Counted from the first letter of the stretch, positions 31,098 to 41,250 are shown. The stretch is 64,000 bases of DNA from Chitinophagales bacterium (GCA_025353485.1 JANXQO010000035.1:1-64000); one strand, 5' to 3'. Notes: a model not told the origin generated them from the sequence alone. A program made the numbers and translations.

Positions 31098-33599
31098 TTA
31101 GAATTTGAACTGTACACTTCCTAAAATTCCAAACGTAGGTACATTTTTATTCTGCAGATAATTCAATCTCCAAATGGCATCTATTCTCAGCAGTTTAAAA
31201 ATATTTTCAATGCCGACACCTGCTTCCATGTAAGGCGTTTTATTGGGTACAGTAAAATGATAATCTATTGTGGGGTCATAAAACCCGTTAGCGATTTTAT
31301 TTTCTTCTGTCATGTTACCAATTACTCCTTTAAAAGTTGCAAGAGAACGCCATTTTAATTTTTTTAGAGCAGGAATATGATTGAAAGGGAAAGCGCCAAA
31401 GTTTTGCTGCAATAAAAGACTTGTATATTTATCAGCAACAAATTCATACCGGTTCATATTATTAAATGCATAGGTGGAGTAATAATAAGTATCATTTCCT
31501 TTTTGTACATCAAGCAATAATATTGGTAAAATACCTTTTGTAATGCCTGCCTGCAGTGTGTATGACAGTTGCCCTAAACGTCCGTCAGAAAAATCATGCT
31601 GAATATTTATATTCCATTTGTTATAATTAAAATCACTTTTAAATATGCCGTTATCAATTTTAAATCCTTTGGTATAGGCAAGATTTATTTCGGGGTAATT
31701 GCTTCCTAAGCTTCCTCTTCTGAAATGCTGCGTAATAAATTTTTCTTTGTAAACATACCTTACTGTAAAAGACACTTCATTGCTTTTGTAATTGCTGTTA
31801 AACCCTGGCTTGGTTACAATGAACGGTGTAAAATTATCATGGGTATAATAAATGTTGAAATAAGGCGTGAGGGTTGAAGACCTTGCTTCCATCTTTATCG
31901 CAAATCCGTTGGCAAAAAATTTGTTGTAAAAAATATCTGCCTCTTTATTATTAACCAACCGGGTTGTATGCTTTATCCTTTTCACCAGATAAGCAAAAAG
32001 AGAATTCTCATCTATGTCATCATCATTATTATAGGAGGAAAAGATATCGCTGCTGTACCGCAAATGTAATGTGCTCCATTGTTTCCGGTCTAAAACAAAA
32101 ATACTTCCGAAGAGATAACGGAACTGTTTATCTTTTGTAGAAGTACCAACATACGTTTTTAATTGTATGTTTTTATTAAAATGCCAGTTTGTTTTTGCAC
32201 CGATGTTGAACCTGTTTCCTTCCACAATATTGTTGGTATAAAAGTTCCAGATGTAGCCAATATCAATATTGCCAACGGTATAGTAACCACTGGTTAATCC
32301 GTCTACAATTTTTGTGTATTTAATTACAGCCGGTATTTTAGTTATGGTGTCCATCAGCGTATACACAAATTGTTCTGAGTTACTTAACGGTTCAAAACGG
32401 TTGGCGGGCCAGTAAGATGGATCTGTATTGATCTTTGCAACTGAAGAAATATCTTTTAATTTTTTATTGAAGACAGTATCAATGGATGAATTATTAAAAC
32501 TAAAATTTTGAAAGAGCGTTGTCTTCTTTGCAATCACTCCCATTTTTTTCATTGCCGGAATATTGAGATCAATAAATAAAATATTTTTTGATGGAAGAAA
32601 TTTGTCATCATCTAATTCAAAGTTTTGCGTTATCTCAAACTTGTTTACAAAATTTATACTTGCACTTTTATCCATATGCATCGTCATAGATTTTATCGCA
32701 TAGGTACTATCAACAATCCACATAAAACCATTAAAAGTATTGGTACCATATTGTATCTGCGAAAACTGAACCTGTATACATTGATGCCCATCAATCAGCA
32801 TTGTATCATTGATGATATAATTGTAAAGATTTAAAGCATTATCAGCAATGGGACTTATAAAATTAATATCAACCAATTTTATAAGGTTATCGTAGATATT
32901 TATTTTTTTGTACAAACCATCTATGTAAGTAAGGATGGATTGGTTATCGAACCCTGAGCTTTTTATGGCGCTGTAATCATACCGTTCAGTTTCAGGGTTT
33001 TTTTTGTAATAGAAATCAGCAATTGTTTCAGATAAATAAACGGGTAAATATTTTTGTTTATCCGTTGTACTGTCCATGTGGTTTAAAACAAAAGCAAGCG
33101 GTTTAAGGAGGCGGCTTCTTTCTATTTTGTCTGCGATATTTTTTATGTCAAGTTCAACCTTATCATATACTCTTGATTGAAAATTTTCTTTATTGTAAAC
33201 GTTATGGTTCGGTTTATTTTTTATCACCAGCCTTACCAGGCGCTGCGCCCTTGTATATTTTGATTTTGCCAAAATAGTTACCTCACTCATTGATGCGGAA
33301 GATGTTTGTGCTTCAAAATTGATAAGCTGATTTTTTTCTTTTGTAACAGGTTTTAAAACCGGTCTGTAACCCACCATTGAAATCGCTATGGAATCAATTC
33401 TGTCGGAGATGGTCATGATGTAGCTTCCATCCTCATCTGTAATAACTCCATTACCTGAATGTACTGCATAAACGCTGCAGGAAGAGAGGGGCAGCCCTGT
33501 TTTTACATCAATAACCTTCCCGGTAATTACCCGTTGCTGTGCGGGGGATAAATAAGTAACAAATAATAAAAGAAGAAATAAGAAATAGTATGATTTCAT
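31098..33599 (-). CDS. DUF5686 protein with carboxypeptidase-regulatory-like domain
   Basis: The 833-residue product has a signal peptide (LSPAQ end), an N-terminal carboxypeptidase-regulatory-like domain (ITGKVIDVKTGLPLSSCSVYA through DEDGSYIM), then the DUF5686 region with VRLVIKNKPNHNVYN and a long C-terminal run of beta strands ending in VQFKF. The final aromatic residue and alternating strands point to an outer-membrane barrel. These proteins are Bacteroidota-specific and their function is not known. The gene faces the deoxyhypusine-like gene across the GC-rich repeats, and its 3' end overlaps none of them. Confidence 0.85.
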   Translation of the reverse strand: MKSYYFLFLLLLFVTYLSPAQQRVITGKVIDVKTGLPLSSCSVYAVHSGNGVITDEDGSYIMTISDRIDSIAISMVGYRPVLKPVTKEKNQLINFEAQTSSASMSEVTILAKSKYTRAQRLVRLVIKNKPNHNVYNKENFQSRVYDKVELDIKNIADKIERSRLLKPLAFVLNHMDSTTDKQKYLPVYLSETIADFYYKKNPETERYDYSAIKSSGFDNQSILTYIDGLYKKINIYDNLIKLVDINFISPIADNALNLYNYIINDTMLIDGHQCIQVQFSQIQYGTNTFNGFMWIVDSTYAIKSMTMHMDKSASINFVNKFEITQNFELDDDKFLPSKNILFIDLNIPAMKKMGVIAKKTTLFQNFSFNNSSIDTVFNKKLKDISSVAKINTDPSYWPANRFEPLSNSEQFVYTLMDTITKIPAVIKYTKIVDGLTSGYYTVGNIDIGYIWNFYTNNIVEGNRFNIGAKTNWHFNKNIQLKTYVGTSTKDKQFRYLFGSIFVLDRKQWSTLHLRYSSDIFSSYNNDDDIDENSLFAYLVKRIKHTTRLVNNKEADIFYNKFFANGFAIKMEARSSTLTPYFNIYYTHDNFTPFIVTKPGFNSNYKSNEVSFTVRYVYKEKFITQHFRRGSLGSNYPEINLAYTKGFKIDNGIFKSDFNYNKWNINIQHDFSDGRLGQLSYTLQAGITKGILPILLLDVQKGNDTYYYSTYAFNNMNRYEFVADKYTSLLLQQNFGAFPFNHIPALKKLKWRSLATFKGVIGNMTEENKIANGFYDPTIDYHFTVPNKTPYMEAGVGIENIFKLLRIDAIWRLNYLQNKNVPTFGILGSVQFKF

Positions 33600-33805
33600 T
33601 TTATTAATAAGAACATTTTAAGATGATTATGTATGAAATTAAACAAAAACTATGCTCAATAAAGTATAGATGTAATAATAAGAATAATAGAAGGGTTGAA
33701 TAATTTAATCGTCCAAATTTTTGTTTGGAAATGCTAAATTTTCTTTTCAATATTAATAAATTGTAAAGAGGTTCATCAGGCGTAGGGGGTAACAATAAAT
33801 TAATA

Positions 33806-33813
33806 TAGGTTTG
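33806..33813 (+). promoter_or_regulatory. -7 promoter core TAGGTTTG upstream of the PhoB-like gene
   Basis: TAGGTTTG matches TAnnTTTG and ends 15 bases before ATG 33829. The in-frame TTG at 33811 lies inside the core and is rejected as a start. No pho-box-like direct repeats were recognised next to it. Confidence 0.55.
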
Positions 33814-33828
33814 CCAAAAATTGTTTTG

Positions 33829-34503
33829 ATGAATAATCCGGGAAAAATATTATTAGCAGATGATGAGCCTGATATTTTAGAAATAGTAAGCTATAACCTT
33901 TCTGCAGAAGGGTACGAAGTTATTTGCGCAAAAAACGGAAATGAGGCAATTGAGCTTGCCAAAAAACATCTGCCTTCTATGATCATCCTTGATATAATGA
34001 TGCCTGGAAAGAACGGGATTGATGTTTGTAAAATTTTACGGTTACAGCCTGAATTTAAAGACACAGTGATCATATTTTTATCTGCATTAAGTGATGAGAA
34101 TACAGAAATACGGGGATTGGAAACCGGCGCTGATGATTACATAACAAAACCAATAAGCCCTAAAGTTTTAATAAGTAAGGTTAATGCATTGTTTAGAAGA
34201 GTTACAAAAGAAGACAACTCAATTTTACAGCTTGGAGAGCTGTTAATTAACCGGGAAAAATATAATGTTACTTTTAAAAATATTCCCATAACGCTTGCCA
34301 GAAAAGAGTTTGAGCTGCTGTCATTACTTGCCTCAAAGCCGGGAAAAGTTTTTTTGCGCAACGAGATATTAGAAAAAGTTTGGGGTACAGAAGTTATTGT
34401 TGGTGACCGTACCATTGATGTGCATGTTAGAAAAATAAGGCAAAAAATAGGAGTGGATTGTATTTCCACAGTAAAAGGTGTAGGGTATAAATTTGAATTA
34501 TAA
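33829..34503 (+). CDS. OmpR/PhoB-family response regulator
   Basis: From ATG 33829 the product is 224 residues. The receiver domain has LLADDEPDILEIV, phospho-acceptor Asp55 in IILDIMMPG and DDYITKPISP. The C-terminal winged helix has FELLSLLASKPGKVFLRNEILEKVWG and DRTIDVHVRKIRQKIG. The histidine kinase gene follows after 119 bases. Similarity of both partners to PhoB/PhoR, and a Pit transporter, DUF47 protein and OprP-like porin within 9 kb, suggest phosphate sensing, but this is contextual. The spacer to the kinase gene holds a word-built hairpin. Confidence 0.88.
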   Translation: MNNPGKILLADDEPDILEIVSYNLSAEGYEVICAKNGNEAIELAKKHLPSMIILDIMMPGKNGIDVCKILRLQPEFKDTVIIFLSALSDENTEIRGLETGADDYITKPISPKVLISKVNALFRRVTKEDNSILQLGELLINREKYNVTFKNIPITLARKEFELLSLLASKPGKVFLRNEILEKVWGTEVIVGDRTIDVHVRKIRQKIGVDCISTVKGVGYKFEL

Positions 34504-34510
34504 TATCAAC

Positions 34511-34587
34511 GTGAAAGGTGAGACGTGAAAAGTGAGAGAGTAAAATGTGAGACTTAAAAAATTCACGTTTCACGTTTGCCGTTTCAC
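34511..34587. repeat. Inverted repeat with iterated CGTGAAA words
   Basis: The 26-base arms at 34511-34536 and 34562-34587 match at about 20 of 26 positions when inverted. Each arm is built of a seven-base word close to CGTGAAA. The hairpin sits between the two genes of a two-component operon and could act on mRNA stability or kinase expression. Confidence 0.65.
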
Positions 34588-34622
34588 AATTAAGATAACA
34601 CCAAAATTTTAGAAAGTAATAA

Positions 34623-35672
34623 ATGTTATCAGGTAAAAACTTTTCTGCACAACAAATTGCTGCGCTTACAGCTTTGCCTTTGGCTGTTGTTGCAGGCGTT
34701 ACTGGATATTTATATCATGAAAACTGGAAGATTATCAGTATAGCAGTTGCAGGATTTTATATTCTTGCCTATCTGTTGATTGCATTTATGCTGCGCAGAT
34801 TTATTTACCGCAGACTTAAACTTATTTATAAACTTATTTATCAAACCAAGGCAACTAAAAAAGAAGAATTTTATTACAACAATATTTTACCGCAAAAAAG
34901 TATTGATGAAGTTAGAGAAGATGTGGAAGTTTGGGCAGAGCATCATAAAGAAGAAATAGAAGTATTGAAGGAGAATGAAATTTTTAGAAAAGAATTTTTA
35001 TTGAATTTGTCCCATGAATTAAAGACGCCTGTTTTTGCCATACAGGGGTATATTGATACGCTTATAAATGGAGCGATGGATAAACCGGAAGTGAACAAAA
35101 AATTTTTAGGCAATGCGGCAAAGAATGTATCACGGCTTGTAAATCTTATTAATGACCTTGATGAAATATCGAGACTTGAAAGTGGTGAGCAATTATTATA
35201 TAAAGAGAATTTTGTGATACAGGATATGATTGAAGATGTGTTTGAAACTCTTTCAATTAATGCAGAAGAAAAGCAGATAAATTGCCACATAAAAAAAGGC
35301 TGCGAATTGCCGCTAACTGTTTATGCAGATAAAGAGAAGATACGGCAGGTGCTTATTAATCTTGTAGATAATGCAATTAAATATGGTAAGCAACATGGCA
35401 TTGTTGAAGGCAGTGTTTATAGTATGGAAGGCAAAAGAATATTAATAGAAATAACAGATGATGGCGCCGGAATAACAGAAGAACATTTGCCCAGGATATT
35501 TGAAAGGTTTTACCGCACTGATCTTGCCCGTAACAGAAAAATAGGCGGTAGTGGATTAGGGCTTGCTATTTGTAAACATATAATTGAAGTTCATGGGCAA
35601 GCAATGCATGTTCGCAGTAAAGTAGATGTTGGAAGCAGCTTTGGATTTACACTTCAGAGTTTGCGAAATTAA
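34623..35672 (+). CDS. PhoR-like sensor histidine kinase
   Basis: The 349-residue protein has two membrane helices (about residues 12-30 and 36-56) with a very short periplasmic loop, a helical linker, then HisKA with FLLNLSHELKTPVFAIQGY (His131) and a HATPase with RQVLINLVDNAIKYGK, DDGAGITEEHLPRIFERFYR and GGSGLGLAICKHIIEVHG. The short periplasmic part resembles PhoR, which senses via other proteins rather than a ligand domain. It would phosphorylate the regulator encoded upstream. Confidence 0.9.
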   Translation: MLSGKNFSAQQIAALTALPLAVVAGVTGYLYHENWKIISIAVAGFYILAYLLIAFMLRRFIYRRLKLIYKLIYQTKATKKEEFYYNNILPQKSIDEVREDVEVWAEHHKEEIEVLKENEIFRKEFLLNLSHELKTPVFAIQGYIDTLINGAMDKPEVNKKFLGNAAKNVSRLVNLINDLDEISRLESGEQLLYKENFVIQDMIEDVFETLSINAEEKQINCHIKKGCELPLTVYADKEKIRQVLINLVDNAIKYGKQHGIVEGSVYSMEGKRILIEITDDGAGITEEHLPRIFERFYRTDLARNRKIGGSGLGLAICKHIIEVHGQAMHVRSKVDVGSSFGFTLQSLRN

Positions 35673-35675
35673 TTT

Positions 35676-35942
35676 TTATTCACCCAATATTTCCCAGGGA
35701 GTAGGGGCTTCTTTTTCAGGTTCATCATCGTCATTCTTTCTATCTTTTTCTTCCTCCTTTTCATCCTTCTTTTCATCAGGTTCACTTGCAACATTTTCTG
35801 TTCCCGTAACGGTATTAATATTTTTTAAATCTTCTTCTGAAATAGTATCATCAATATCACTTAGATGTTTATTTATTTTATTTCTTGTAGCCTCATCAGA
35901 AGGAAGCTGGTTATGATCATCGCTGTGTGATTTTTTTTCCAT
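35676..35942 (-). CDS. Small, highly charged hypothetical protein
   Basis: The 88-residue product is rich in Asp, Glu and Lys (KKDEKEEEKDRKNDDDEPEKE) with no signal peptide or membrane segment, and is predicted to be disordered. It ends APTPWEILGE. Family not recognised. It is convergent with the kinase gene, its stop four bases from the kinase stop. The opposite-strand frame in this stretch is serine-rich and is taken to be a shadow. Coding status is likely but not certain. Confidence 0.55.
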   Translation of the reverse strand: MEKKSHSDDHNQLPSDEATRNKINKHLSDIDDTISEEDLKNINTVTGTENVASEPDEKKDEKEEEKDRKNDDDEPEKEAPTPWEILGE

Positions 35943-35981
35943 AATAATATTTTTAAATGTTAGAATAAAAAATGTGCCAAG

Positions 35982-36013
35982 AAAAAACCACCCTTTAAAT
36001 TTTAAAGGGTGGT
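35982..36013 (-). terminator. Rho-independent terminator of the TonB receptor gene
   Basis: On the minus strand ACCACCCTTTAAA pairs with TTTAAAGGGTGGT (36013-36001 with 35999-35987) and is followed by TTTTTT. It lies 42 bases after the receptor stop codon and just upstream of the small charged-protein gene. Confidence 0.85.
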
Positions 36014-36054
36014 ACAGCTTTACAAAAATAGTTTTTTGTGTTCTACTTATTGAT

Positions 36055-39000
36055 TTAAAAATTATATTTTATTCCAACCTGCCCCTGCCATCTTGAGTTA
36101 ATTGGATCCAAAGTATAATAATGATTGTCTATTCCGGTTGGCTTAACAAAATTAAATGAAGGAACATATCCTGTTGCCGGTGCTCCTGAACTTTTGCCAT
36201 TTGCATCTTTTACAAACTGTAAAAAATTTACAGTATAATTATTAAGATTGGTAACAAACGTTACATGTCCCCAATTATTATTTATTAAATTAAGCACATT
36301 AAAAATATCAAGACTTAATTGCAACGTGTTTGATTTATTGCTCTTGCTTAATTTAAATTCATGCATAAGCTTCATATCAAGATCATTCACAAATGTTGTA
36401 TGCAAACCATTTCTTTCAGCATATTGCCCTCTTCTTGTTTTTAAATATTTATCTCCTTCAATAAAATTATTAAGATCGTTCCATTGGTTTGCTGAACTGT
36501 AAGTAATGTTGCCTGCTGCATCTTTTTTATCAACAAGATTAATATTGGATTGATTTGACGGAATGTATGGCAATGGTGCATTTGAGCCATTTCCAAAAGG
36601 CGCAGATTGATAAATTACACTATACGGAGCGCCTGATTGTCCTGAATAAAAGAATGCAAGAGATGTTGTATTTGTAGTATTCCATGCCATGCTGCCGCTC
36701 CATGTTGCAACTATACGGTTACGAAGATCAAAATTAGAAAAGGCTAATTGAGAATTGCTAGGAGTTATTGTCGGGTTTACATTGTAACTGCTTTCCCATG
36801 AATTGCGGATACCATTGGTAACATCTTTACTCATTCCGTAGGTATAAGCAAGGCTCCAGTTCATATTGAATGAATGCATGCCCATTTTTATATTATTACC
36901 TGCTTTTAAAATTTGGGCGGTAAGGTTGTAACGGTAACCTTGTTTGGTGTTGGTTAAATAGTAAACGTTTGAGAATGTAGAATTATACTTTCCGCCAACA
37001 TACACCGGGGTTTTTGTTGGACCGGTTGAAAAATAGGCAACAGAATCTTTTAAATTTATCTGCTCATATTTTACATCATAAATTGTTTTGGTGTACATCG
37101 CATCAAGGGTAAGTTTATAACCTTTGCCAAATTTAATATCAGTTGCAATGTTGCTTCTCCAAACCGCAGGAAGTTTAAAATTATTATCAAAAATATCTAT
37201 CTCACGGGTACTGCTTCTTGAGGCGCCACCATATTTTGTAACCGTATCTTTTAACCCTGCAGGGTTAATTGCAAGAGGAACATACTGACCATTTGGTAAA
37301 GATGTACCAGGCCCTGCAGGCCCGTTCCAGTCAATGTTTCCGTAAGTTCCTCCATTTAGTGTGTATGCATAACCATACCATGCAAAAGGTATACGTCCGG
37401 TAAATATTCCTGAACCACCACGGATAATAATTTTTTGATTGCCGTTAACATTATATGTAAACCCTAATCTTGGTGACGCTATAATTCTTGAAGGTAATTT
37501 ACCCGTTAGATCTTTAAAAGAAGTATTAGAATAAGTTGGATTAGCAGAAACATAACCTGCGGAATTAGTTGTTGCTAATGCAGGGTCTAAATAAGGCTGT
37601 GAGCCAACAAAAGAATAATCGAACCTGATGCCGGGAGATAATTTAAATTTTCTGCTCACACTAATTTCATCCTGGGCATATAAACTGGTAAGTGCTATAG
37701 TAAACGGATTTGGAGGATTGTTCCTTATCGCATTAATATCATTATTATATTTTGTATCTGTAACAAATGCGCCACGTACACGACTTGGATTATCGTTTAA
37801 AAAACTTTGAAGACCTCTGTTGTATTCAACCCTGCCATTGTATGAATTTATAAATCCATAAGTAAGATCATAAAATTCATTATGCGTTCCGAAGGTAAAT
37901 TTATTGATGCCCTTTGTTACTGTAACATTGTCACTGATCTCAATAGTTTTTTGTTTCAGATTATAAACAGATGCTTCTCTCCATGTTCCTAAAGTTATTC
38001 TTCCGTTATCAATATCAATGTAAGGTGCAATAGGGGCAGGAAAAGTTCGATACTCATGAACATTGATATAACTAATATTGAAAAGATTATTTACACCGTT
38101 ACTAAACTTTGTTTTAAGTTCTGCGGTTAGGTTATAGTTCTTTGTAAACTGTGTAAAGTCGGTTGATCCAAATTGAAAATTGGTAGATGATCTTTCTAAA
38201 TTATTACCACTTCCGTTTGTATAAATGCCCCTTAATGTTAGCGTATTATTATTATCTATTTTAAAGTCAAATCTTCCAAAAAGTTTATCACTGTTGGTGA
38301 AAACTTTATATGTACCAAGGTAACTACCGGGATCGTAATTGTATTTTGTTTTTAATTGATTTACAATTTGTGCTCCTTCTGCTGCCGTCATTGCTGCACC
38401 GGGATCACCCACATTATAAAACGAAGGTTCCTGTCTGCGTGTTTGTTCAAAGTTCACAATAAAGAAAGCTTTATTTCTAATAATAGGTCCGCTAAGGGTT
38501 GCACCATATTGGTAATCGTGAAAATCAGAACCAATTTTTGATTTTAAACCATCAACACTTTTTCCAACCAGTGATTGATTTCTGCCATAGCCATAGATTG
38601 ATCCATGAAAATCATTGGTACCACTTTTAGTTACAGCATTTACGCTTCCTCCTGTAAAATTTCCAAGCTTAACATCATAAGGTGCAATTTGTACCTGCAC
38701 TTCCTGTATCACATCAAGGCTGTAAGGGTTTGTTCGTGTGCCCGAACCCGCCGTACCGGCCTGTCCACCGCCACTAACACCACCGGCAGAATTACTAAAG
38801 CCAAATGCATCATTATTAATAGCCCCATCAATTGTTACATTGTTATAACGAAAGTTTGTGCCTGCAAAAGAGTTGTTATTTGATTGTGGGGTAAGCCTTG
38901 TAAAATCATTAATGCTTCTGCCTATTGTTGGCAAAATGTTCATTTGTGAACGGCTTATATTTAAGCCGCCTGTCGGTCTTCTGCCAGATGCAATAACAAC

Positions 39001-39351
39001 TTCCTGCAGCGATTTATTACTATTTGATAAAACCACATTTATATCCGCATTATTTCCTAATGAAAGATTTACATTGTCATTTTTATTGCTTTCAAATCCT
39101 ACAAAGGAAATTGTAACAGTGTAAGGGCCTCCTGGTTTTAAATTAGGAATTGTATAAATTCCTTTGCTATTAGTTTGTGATCCGCTAACATAACCGGTAG
39201 GCCCATGTTTTAATAGAATGGAGGCGCCTGCAACAGGCGTTCCTTTATCATCAGAAACAAATCCGCTTAAAGTTGCTGTGGTTTCCTGAGCTGATAAATT
39301 TAAACAGGCTAATAATAAAAAAAAGAAGAAAAGTAAACGTTGTGAGTTCAT
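36055..39351 (-). CDS. Oar-like TonB-dependent outer-membrane receptor
   Basis: The 1098-residue protein has a signal peptide (LNLSAQ end), a carboxypeptidase-regulatory-like domain (TLSGFVSDDKGTPVAGASI to FVGFESNK), a plug domain (LPTIGRSINDFTRLTP, with FRYNNVTIDGAINND and IQEVQVQIAPYDVKLGNFTGG) and a long barrel ending in IKYNF. A glycine/serine-rich loop lies at about residues 186-210. The closest familiar type is Oar/adhesin-like TonB receptors, not the SusC nutrient type; no SusD gene is adjacent. Its substrate is unknown. It is transcribed alone and has its own terminator. Confidence 0.9.
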   Translation of the reverse strand: MNSQRLLFFFFLLLACLNLSAQETTATLSGFVSDDKGTPVAGASILLKHGPTGYVSGSQTNSKGIYTIPNLKPGGPYTVTISFVGFESNKNDNVNLSLGNNADINVVLSNSNKSLQEVVIASGRRPTGGLNISRSQMNILPTIGRSINDFTRLTPQSNNNSFAGTNFRYNNVTIDGAINNDAFGFSNSAGGVSGGGQAGTAGSGTRTNPYSLDVIQEVQVQIAPYDVKLGNFTGGSVNAVTKSGTNDFHGSIYGYGRNQSLVGKSVDGLKSKIGSDFHDYQYGATLSGPIIRNKAFFIVNFEQTRRQEPSFYNVGDPGAAMTAAEGAQIVNQLKTKYNYDPGSYLGTYKVFTNSDKLFGRFDFKIDNNNTLTLRGIYTNGSGNNLERSSTNFQFGSTDFTQFTKNYNLTAELKTKFSNGVNNLFNISYINVHEYRTFPAPIAPYIDIDNGRITLGTWREASVYNLKQKTIEISDNVTVTKGINKFTFGTHNEFYDLTYGFINSYNGRVEYNRGLQSFLNDNPSRVRGAFVTDTKYNNDINAIRNNPPNPFTIALTSLYAQDEISVSRKFKLSPGIRFDYSFVGSQPYLDPALATTNSAGYVSANPTYSNTSFKDLTGKLPSRIIASPRLGFTYNVNGNQKIIIRGGSGIFTGRIPFAWYGYAYTLNGGTYGNIDWNGPAGPGTSLPNGQYVPLAINPAGLKDTVTKYGGASRSSTREIDIFDNNFKLPAVWRSNIATDIKFGKGYKLTLDAMYTKTIYDVKYEQINLKDSVAYFSTGPTKTPVYVGGKYNSTFSNVYYLTNTKQGYRYNLTAQILKAGNNIKMGMHSFNMNWSLAYTYGMSKDVTNGIRNSWESSYNVNPTITPSNSQLAFSNFDLRNRIVATWSGSMAWNTTNTTSLAFFYSGQSGAPYSVIYQSAPFGNGSNAPLPYIPSNQSNINLVDKKDAAGNITYSSANQWNDLNNFIEGDKYLKTRRGQYAERNGLHTTFVNDLDMKLMHEFKLSKSNKSNTLQLSLDIFNVLNLINNNWGHVTFVTNLNNYTVNFLQFVKDANGKSSGAPATGYVPSFNFVKPTGIDNHYYTLDPINSRWQGQVGIKYNF

Positions 39352-39455
39352 GTTTTAAATTTTCCACAAAGGAACTCATAGTATGTTATCGCATTATTAT
39401 CGCAACGTTATGTAATTGTTATGGAAAAGAATTTGAAATAAAATATTACAGAGAT

Positions 39456-39656
39456 TTATCCGGCAGGTAACAAATTATTTTGATGACCTGCTTTTTTCTC
39501 AAGGTCATCAATTTCAATATCACTGAATGAAGAAATTTTTTCAAATCCTAAAATTATTCTTCGCAATTTTTGAATTTGCTCTTCACTCATTACCAATAAA
39601 AAATTGTAAAAAAAATGATAATCAGTTTTGGGGAAAAAAGTTGTGCTGATACTCAT
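39456..39656 (-). CDS. Hypothetical 66-residue protein, weakly supported
   Basis: An open frame of 66 codons with coding-like composition (MSEEQIQKLRRIILGFEKI and SSFSDIEIDDLEKK after a more hydrophobic start). A start at an internal ATG, giving about 44 residues, is also possible. No family recognised. The 3' end contains a hairpin (TGATGACCT/AGGTCATCA). It lies alone between the receptor and porin genes, on the same strand as both. It may be real or a chance frame. Confidence 0.35.
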   Translation of the reverse strand: MSISTTFFPKTDYHFFYNFLLVMSEEQIQKLRRIILGFEKISSFSDIEIDDLEKKAGHQNNLLPAG

Positions 39657-39826
39657 AAAATTTAAATTAGAGAAAGCGAAGTAATGGAAATATTTCTGAA
39701 TCCAACATTAAGTTTTATTAAAAGCAGGGAATGTTTATAAATACTACTTCAATGTGTATAATCATAGGCGTTACGTTAAGAAGATAAAGTACGATAGGAG
39801 AGAATTATAAAATTATCCGGTAAATT

Positions 39827-41146
39827 TTAAAACCTGAATTGCAGCCTGCAGGTAAAAATATTGTCCTTTATATCGGAAGTAAATCCGGCAATTTGTGTTT
39901 TTTCATTAAATATCTTTTCATACCACAAAACAAGTTTCAGATTTTCGTTTATGTAATTGATATAACCAAAACCCAGCGTTGAAAATTTAATATTGGCTTC
40001 ATTAATATTACTGCCCGCCTTGCCAATTTCATTTTCTTTTACTTCACTGTTGGGGTCGTACCAATCATATTTAACTCCCACCTGATGTTTTGTGCTAAAA
40101 ACATTTTGCAGCAGATAAAAATAGGCGCCATTAAATTTTCTTATGTAAAAAGGCGTGGAATTATCTGTGGGTAATGCAGCAGGTGTTTCAGTTGTATTGG
40201 CAAAAGATGTTTGTGTTCCTGTAATATATTCACCTCTTAGTTCGGTAAACCCTTTGTTGTTTTTTATTTTCAATTGCATATCTGCACCATAATATTTTCG
40301 GGGTGCAATTTTTCCAATATTATTAAGAGATGAATCAACCATAAATGCTTTACCGGTTGCAGCATTGCCGATCCGGTATACATACTTTGTGTTTTGCAAA
40401 ATGCCGCCGTTATACCAGGATACCGCAATCGAAAGATTTATATTTTTTGTTATGGGAAAAGGTTTTAAGCCTATCCGTGCTATAAAATCTTTATGACTGT
40501 CATAATCTGCCGGCGCTGATAAGCCTGGTCCATTAAACAGTCCCGCATCAATTTTTAAATATCTTAACGGATGATCTTTTATCCTTGGCTCAAATGATAA
40601 CATGGCACCAAGATCTCTTTCCGTTTTCATTAATATCTGGCTCATTCTTCCTCTCTCCGGACTTTCTCTATCGGATGATGAGAGATTAAGTTCATAACTG
40701 AATGGCCTGGCAAACATGCCTATACTAAATGCAAAAAGTTTGTATTTATTCTCAAATATTCTTCCCCAGAAATCACGGATAAATACCCCTCTTTCCGAAC
40801 CATCAAATTGTAAAACAAACTGAACAGAAGGCTTATTATCTTTATTAAAATGAATATAATCAAACCGTATTCTTCCTCTGCGAAGCATAAACCTGTTATT
40901 TACATTTGTTAGAAAATCACCACCATTAAAACTTTTTACACCCTTAGTTTGTGCCACCTGAAACTGGGGCTGTATATACCCCCCAATTCTTATGTTATCA
41001 AATCTTTTACTAACTGATAATATAGATTTGCCTATATCAGTAGTAGTGTCTATCATGTCCATTAAAAATTGGGCTTTAACTAAACCTGATATAGTAAACA
41101 GCAGTATGGTTAATATAAATCTTAGCTTTAAAATTGGTTTAATCAT
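39827..41146 (-). CDS. OprO/OprP-type phosphate-selective porin
   Basis: The 439-residue protein has a signal peptide (VKAQ end) and a repeated amphipathic strand pattern. The stretches RIGGYIQPQFQVAQT, FMLRRGRIRFDYIHF and VQFVLQFDGSERGVFIRDFWG are characteristic of the porin O/P family, and the chain ends CRLQFRF with a terminal phenylalanine. In other bacteria the family takes up phosphate or polyphosphate across the outer membrane. The divergent DUF47-Pit genes next door support a phosphate role. Confidence 0.85.
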   Translation of the reverse strand: MIKPILKLRFILTILLFTISGLVKAQFLMDMIDTTTDIGKSILSVSKRFDNIRIGGYIQPQFQVAQTKGVKSFNGGDFLTNVNNRFMLRRGRIRFDYIHFNKDNKPSVQFVLQFDGSERGVFIRDFWGRIFENKYKLFAFSIGMFARPFSYELNLSSSDRESPERGRMSQILMKTERDLGAMLSFEPRIKDHPLRYLKIDAGLFNGPGLSAPADYDSHKDFIARIGLKPFPITKNINLSIAVSWYNGGILQNTKYVYRIGNAATGKAFMVDSSLNNIGKIAPRKYYGADMQLKIKNNKGFTELRGEYITGTQTSFANTTETPAALPTDNSTPFYIRKFNGAYFYLLQNVFSTKHQVGVKYDWYDPNSEVKENEIGKAGSNINEANIKFSTLGFGYINYINENLKLVLWYEKIFNEKTQIAGFTSDIKDNIFTCRLQFRF

Positions 41147-41242
41147 AATTTACGTATACGTTAAAAATCAATGTTATAAATAAGTTGTATGTTAAGAAAT
41201 TATTATCAAATGTAAACTGGTTTAATTCAACTTTTATAGCTT

Positions 41243-41250
41243 TATTTTTG
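41243..41250 (+). promoter_or_regulatory. -7 promoter core TATTTTTG upstream of DUF47 gene
   Basis: TATTTTTG is an exact TAnnTTTG match ending 15 bases before ATG 41266. It excludes the in-frame starts further upstream, including the one at 41185, which would lie before the transcription start. Confidence 0.55.

Noticed and set aside
35626-35916. Plus-strand serine/phenylalanine-rich frame of 96 codons
   Set aside because: It is the shadow of the acidic protein on the minus strand; long Ser/Phe runs arise from complementing Asp/Glu/Lys codons, and its start lies inside the kinase gene.
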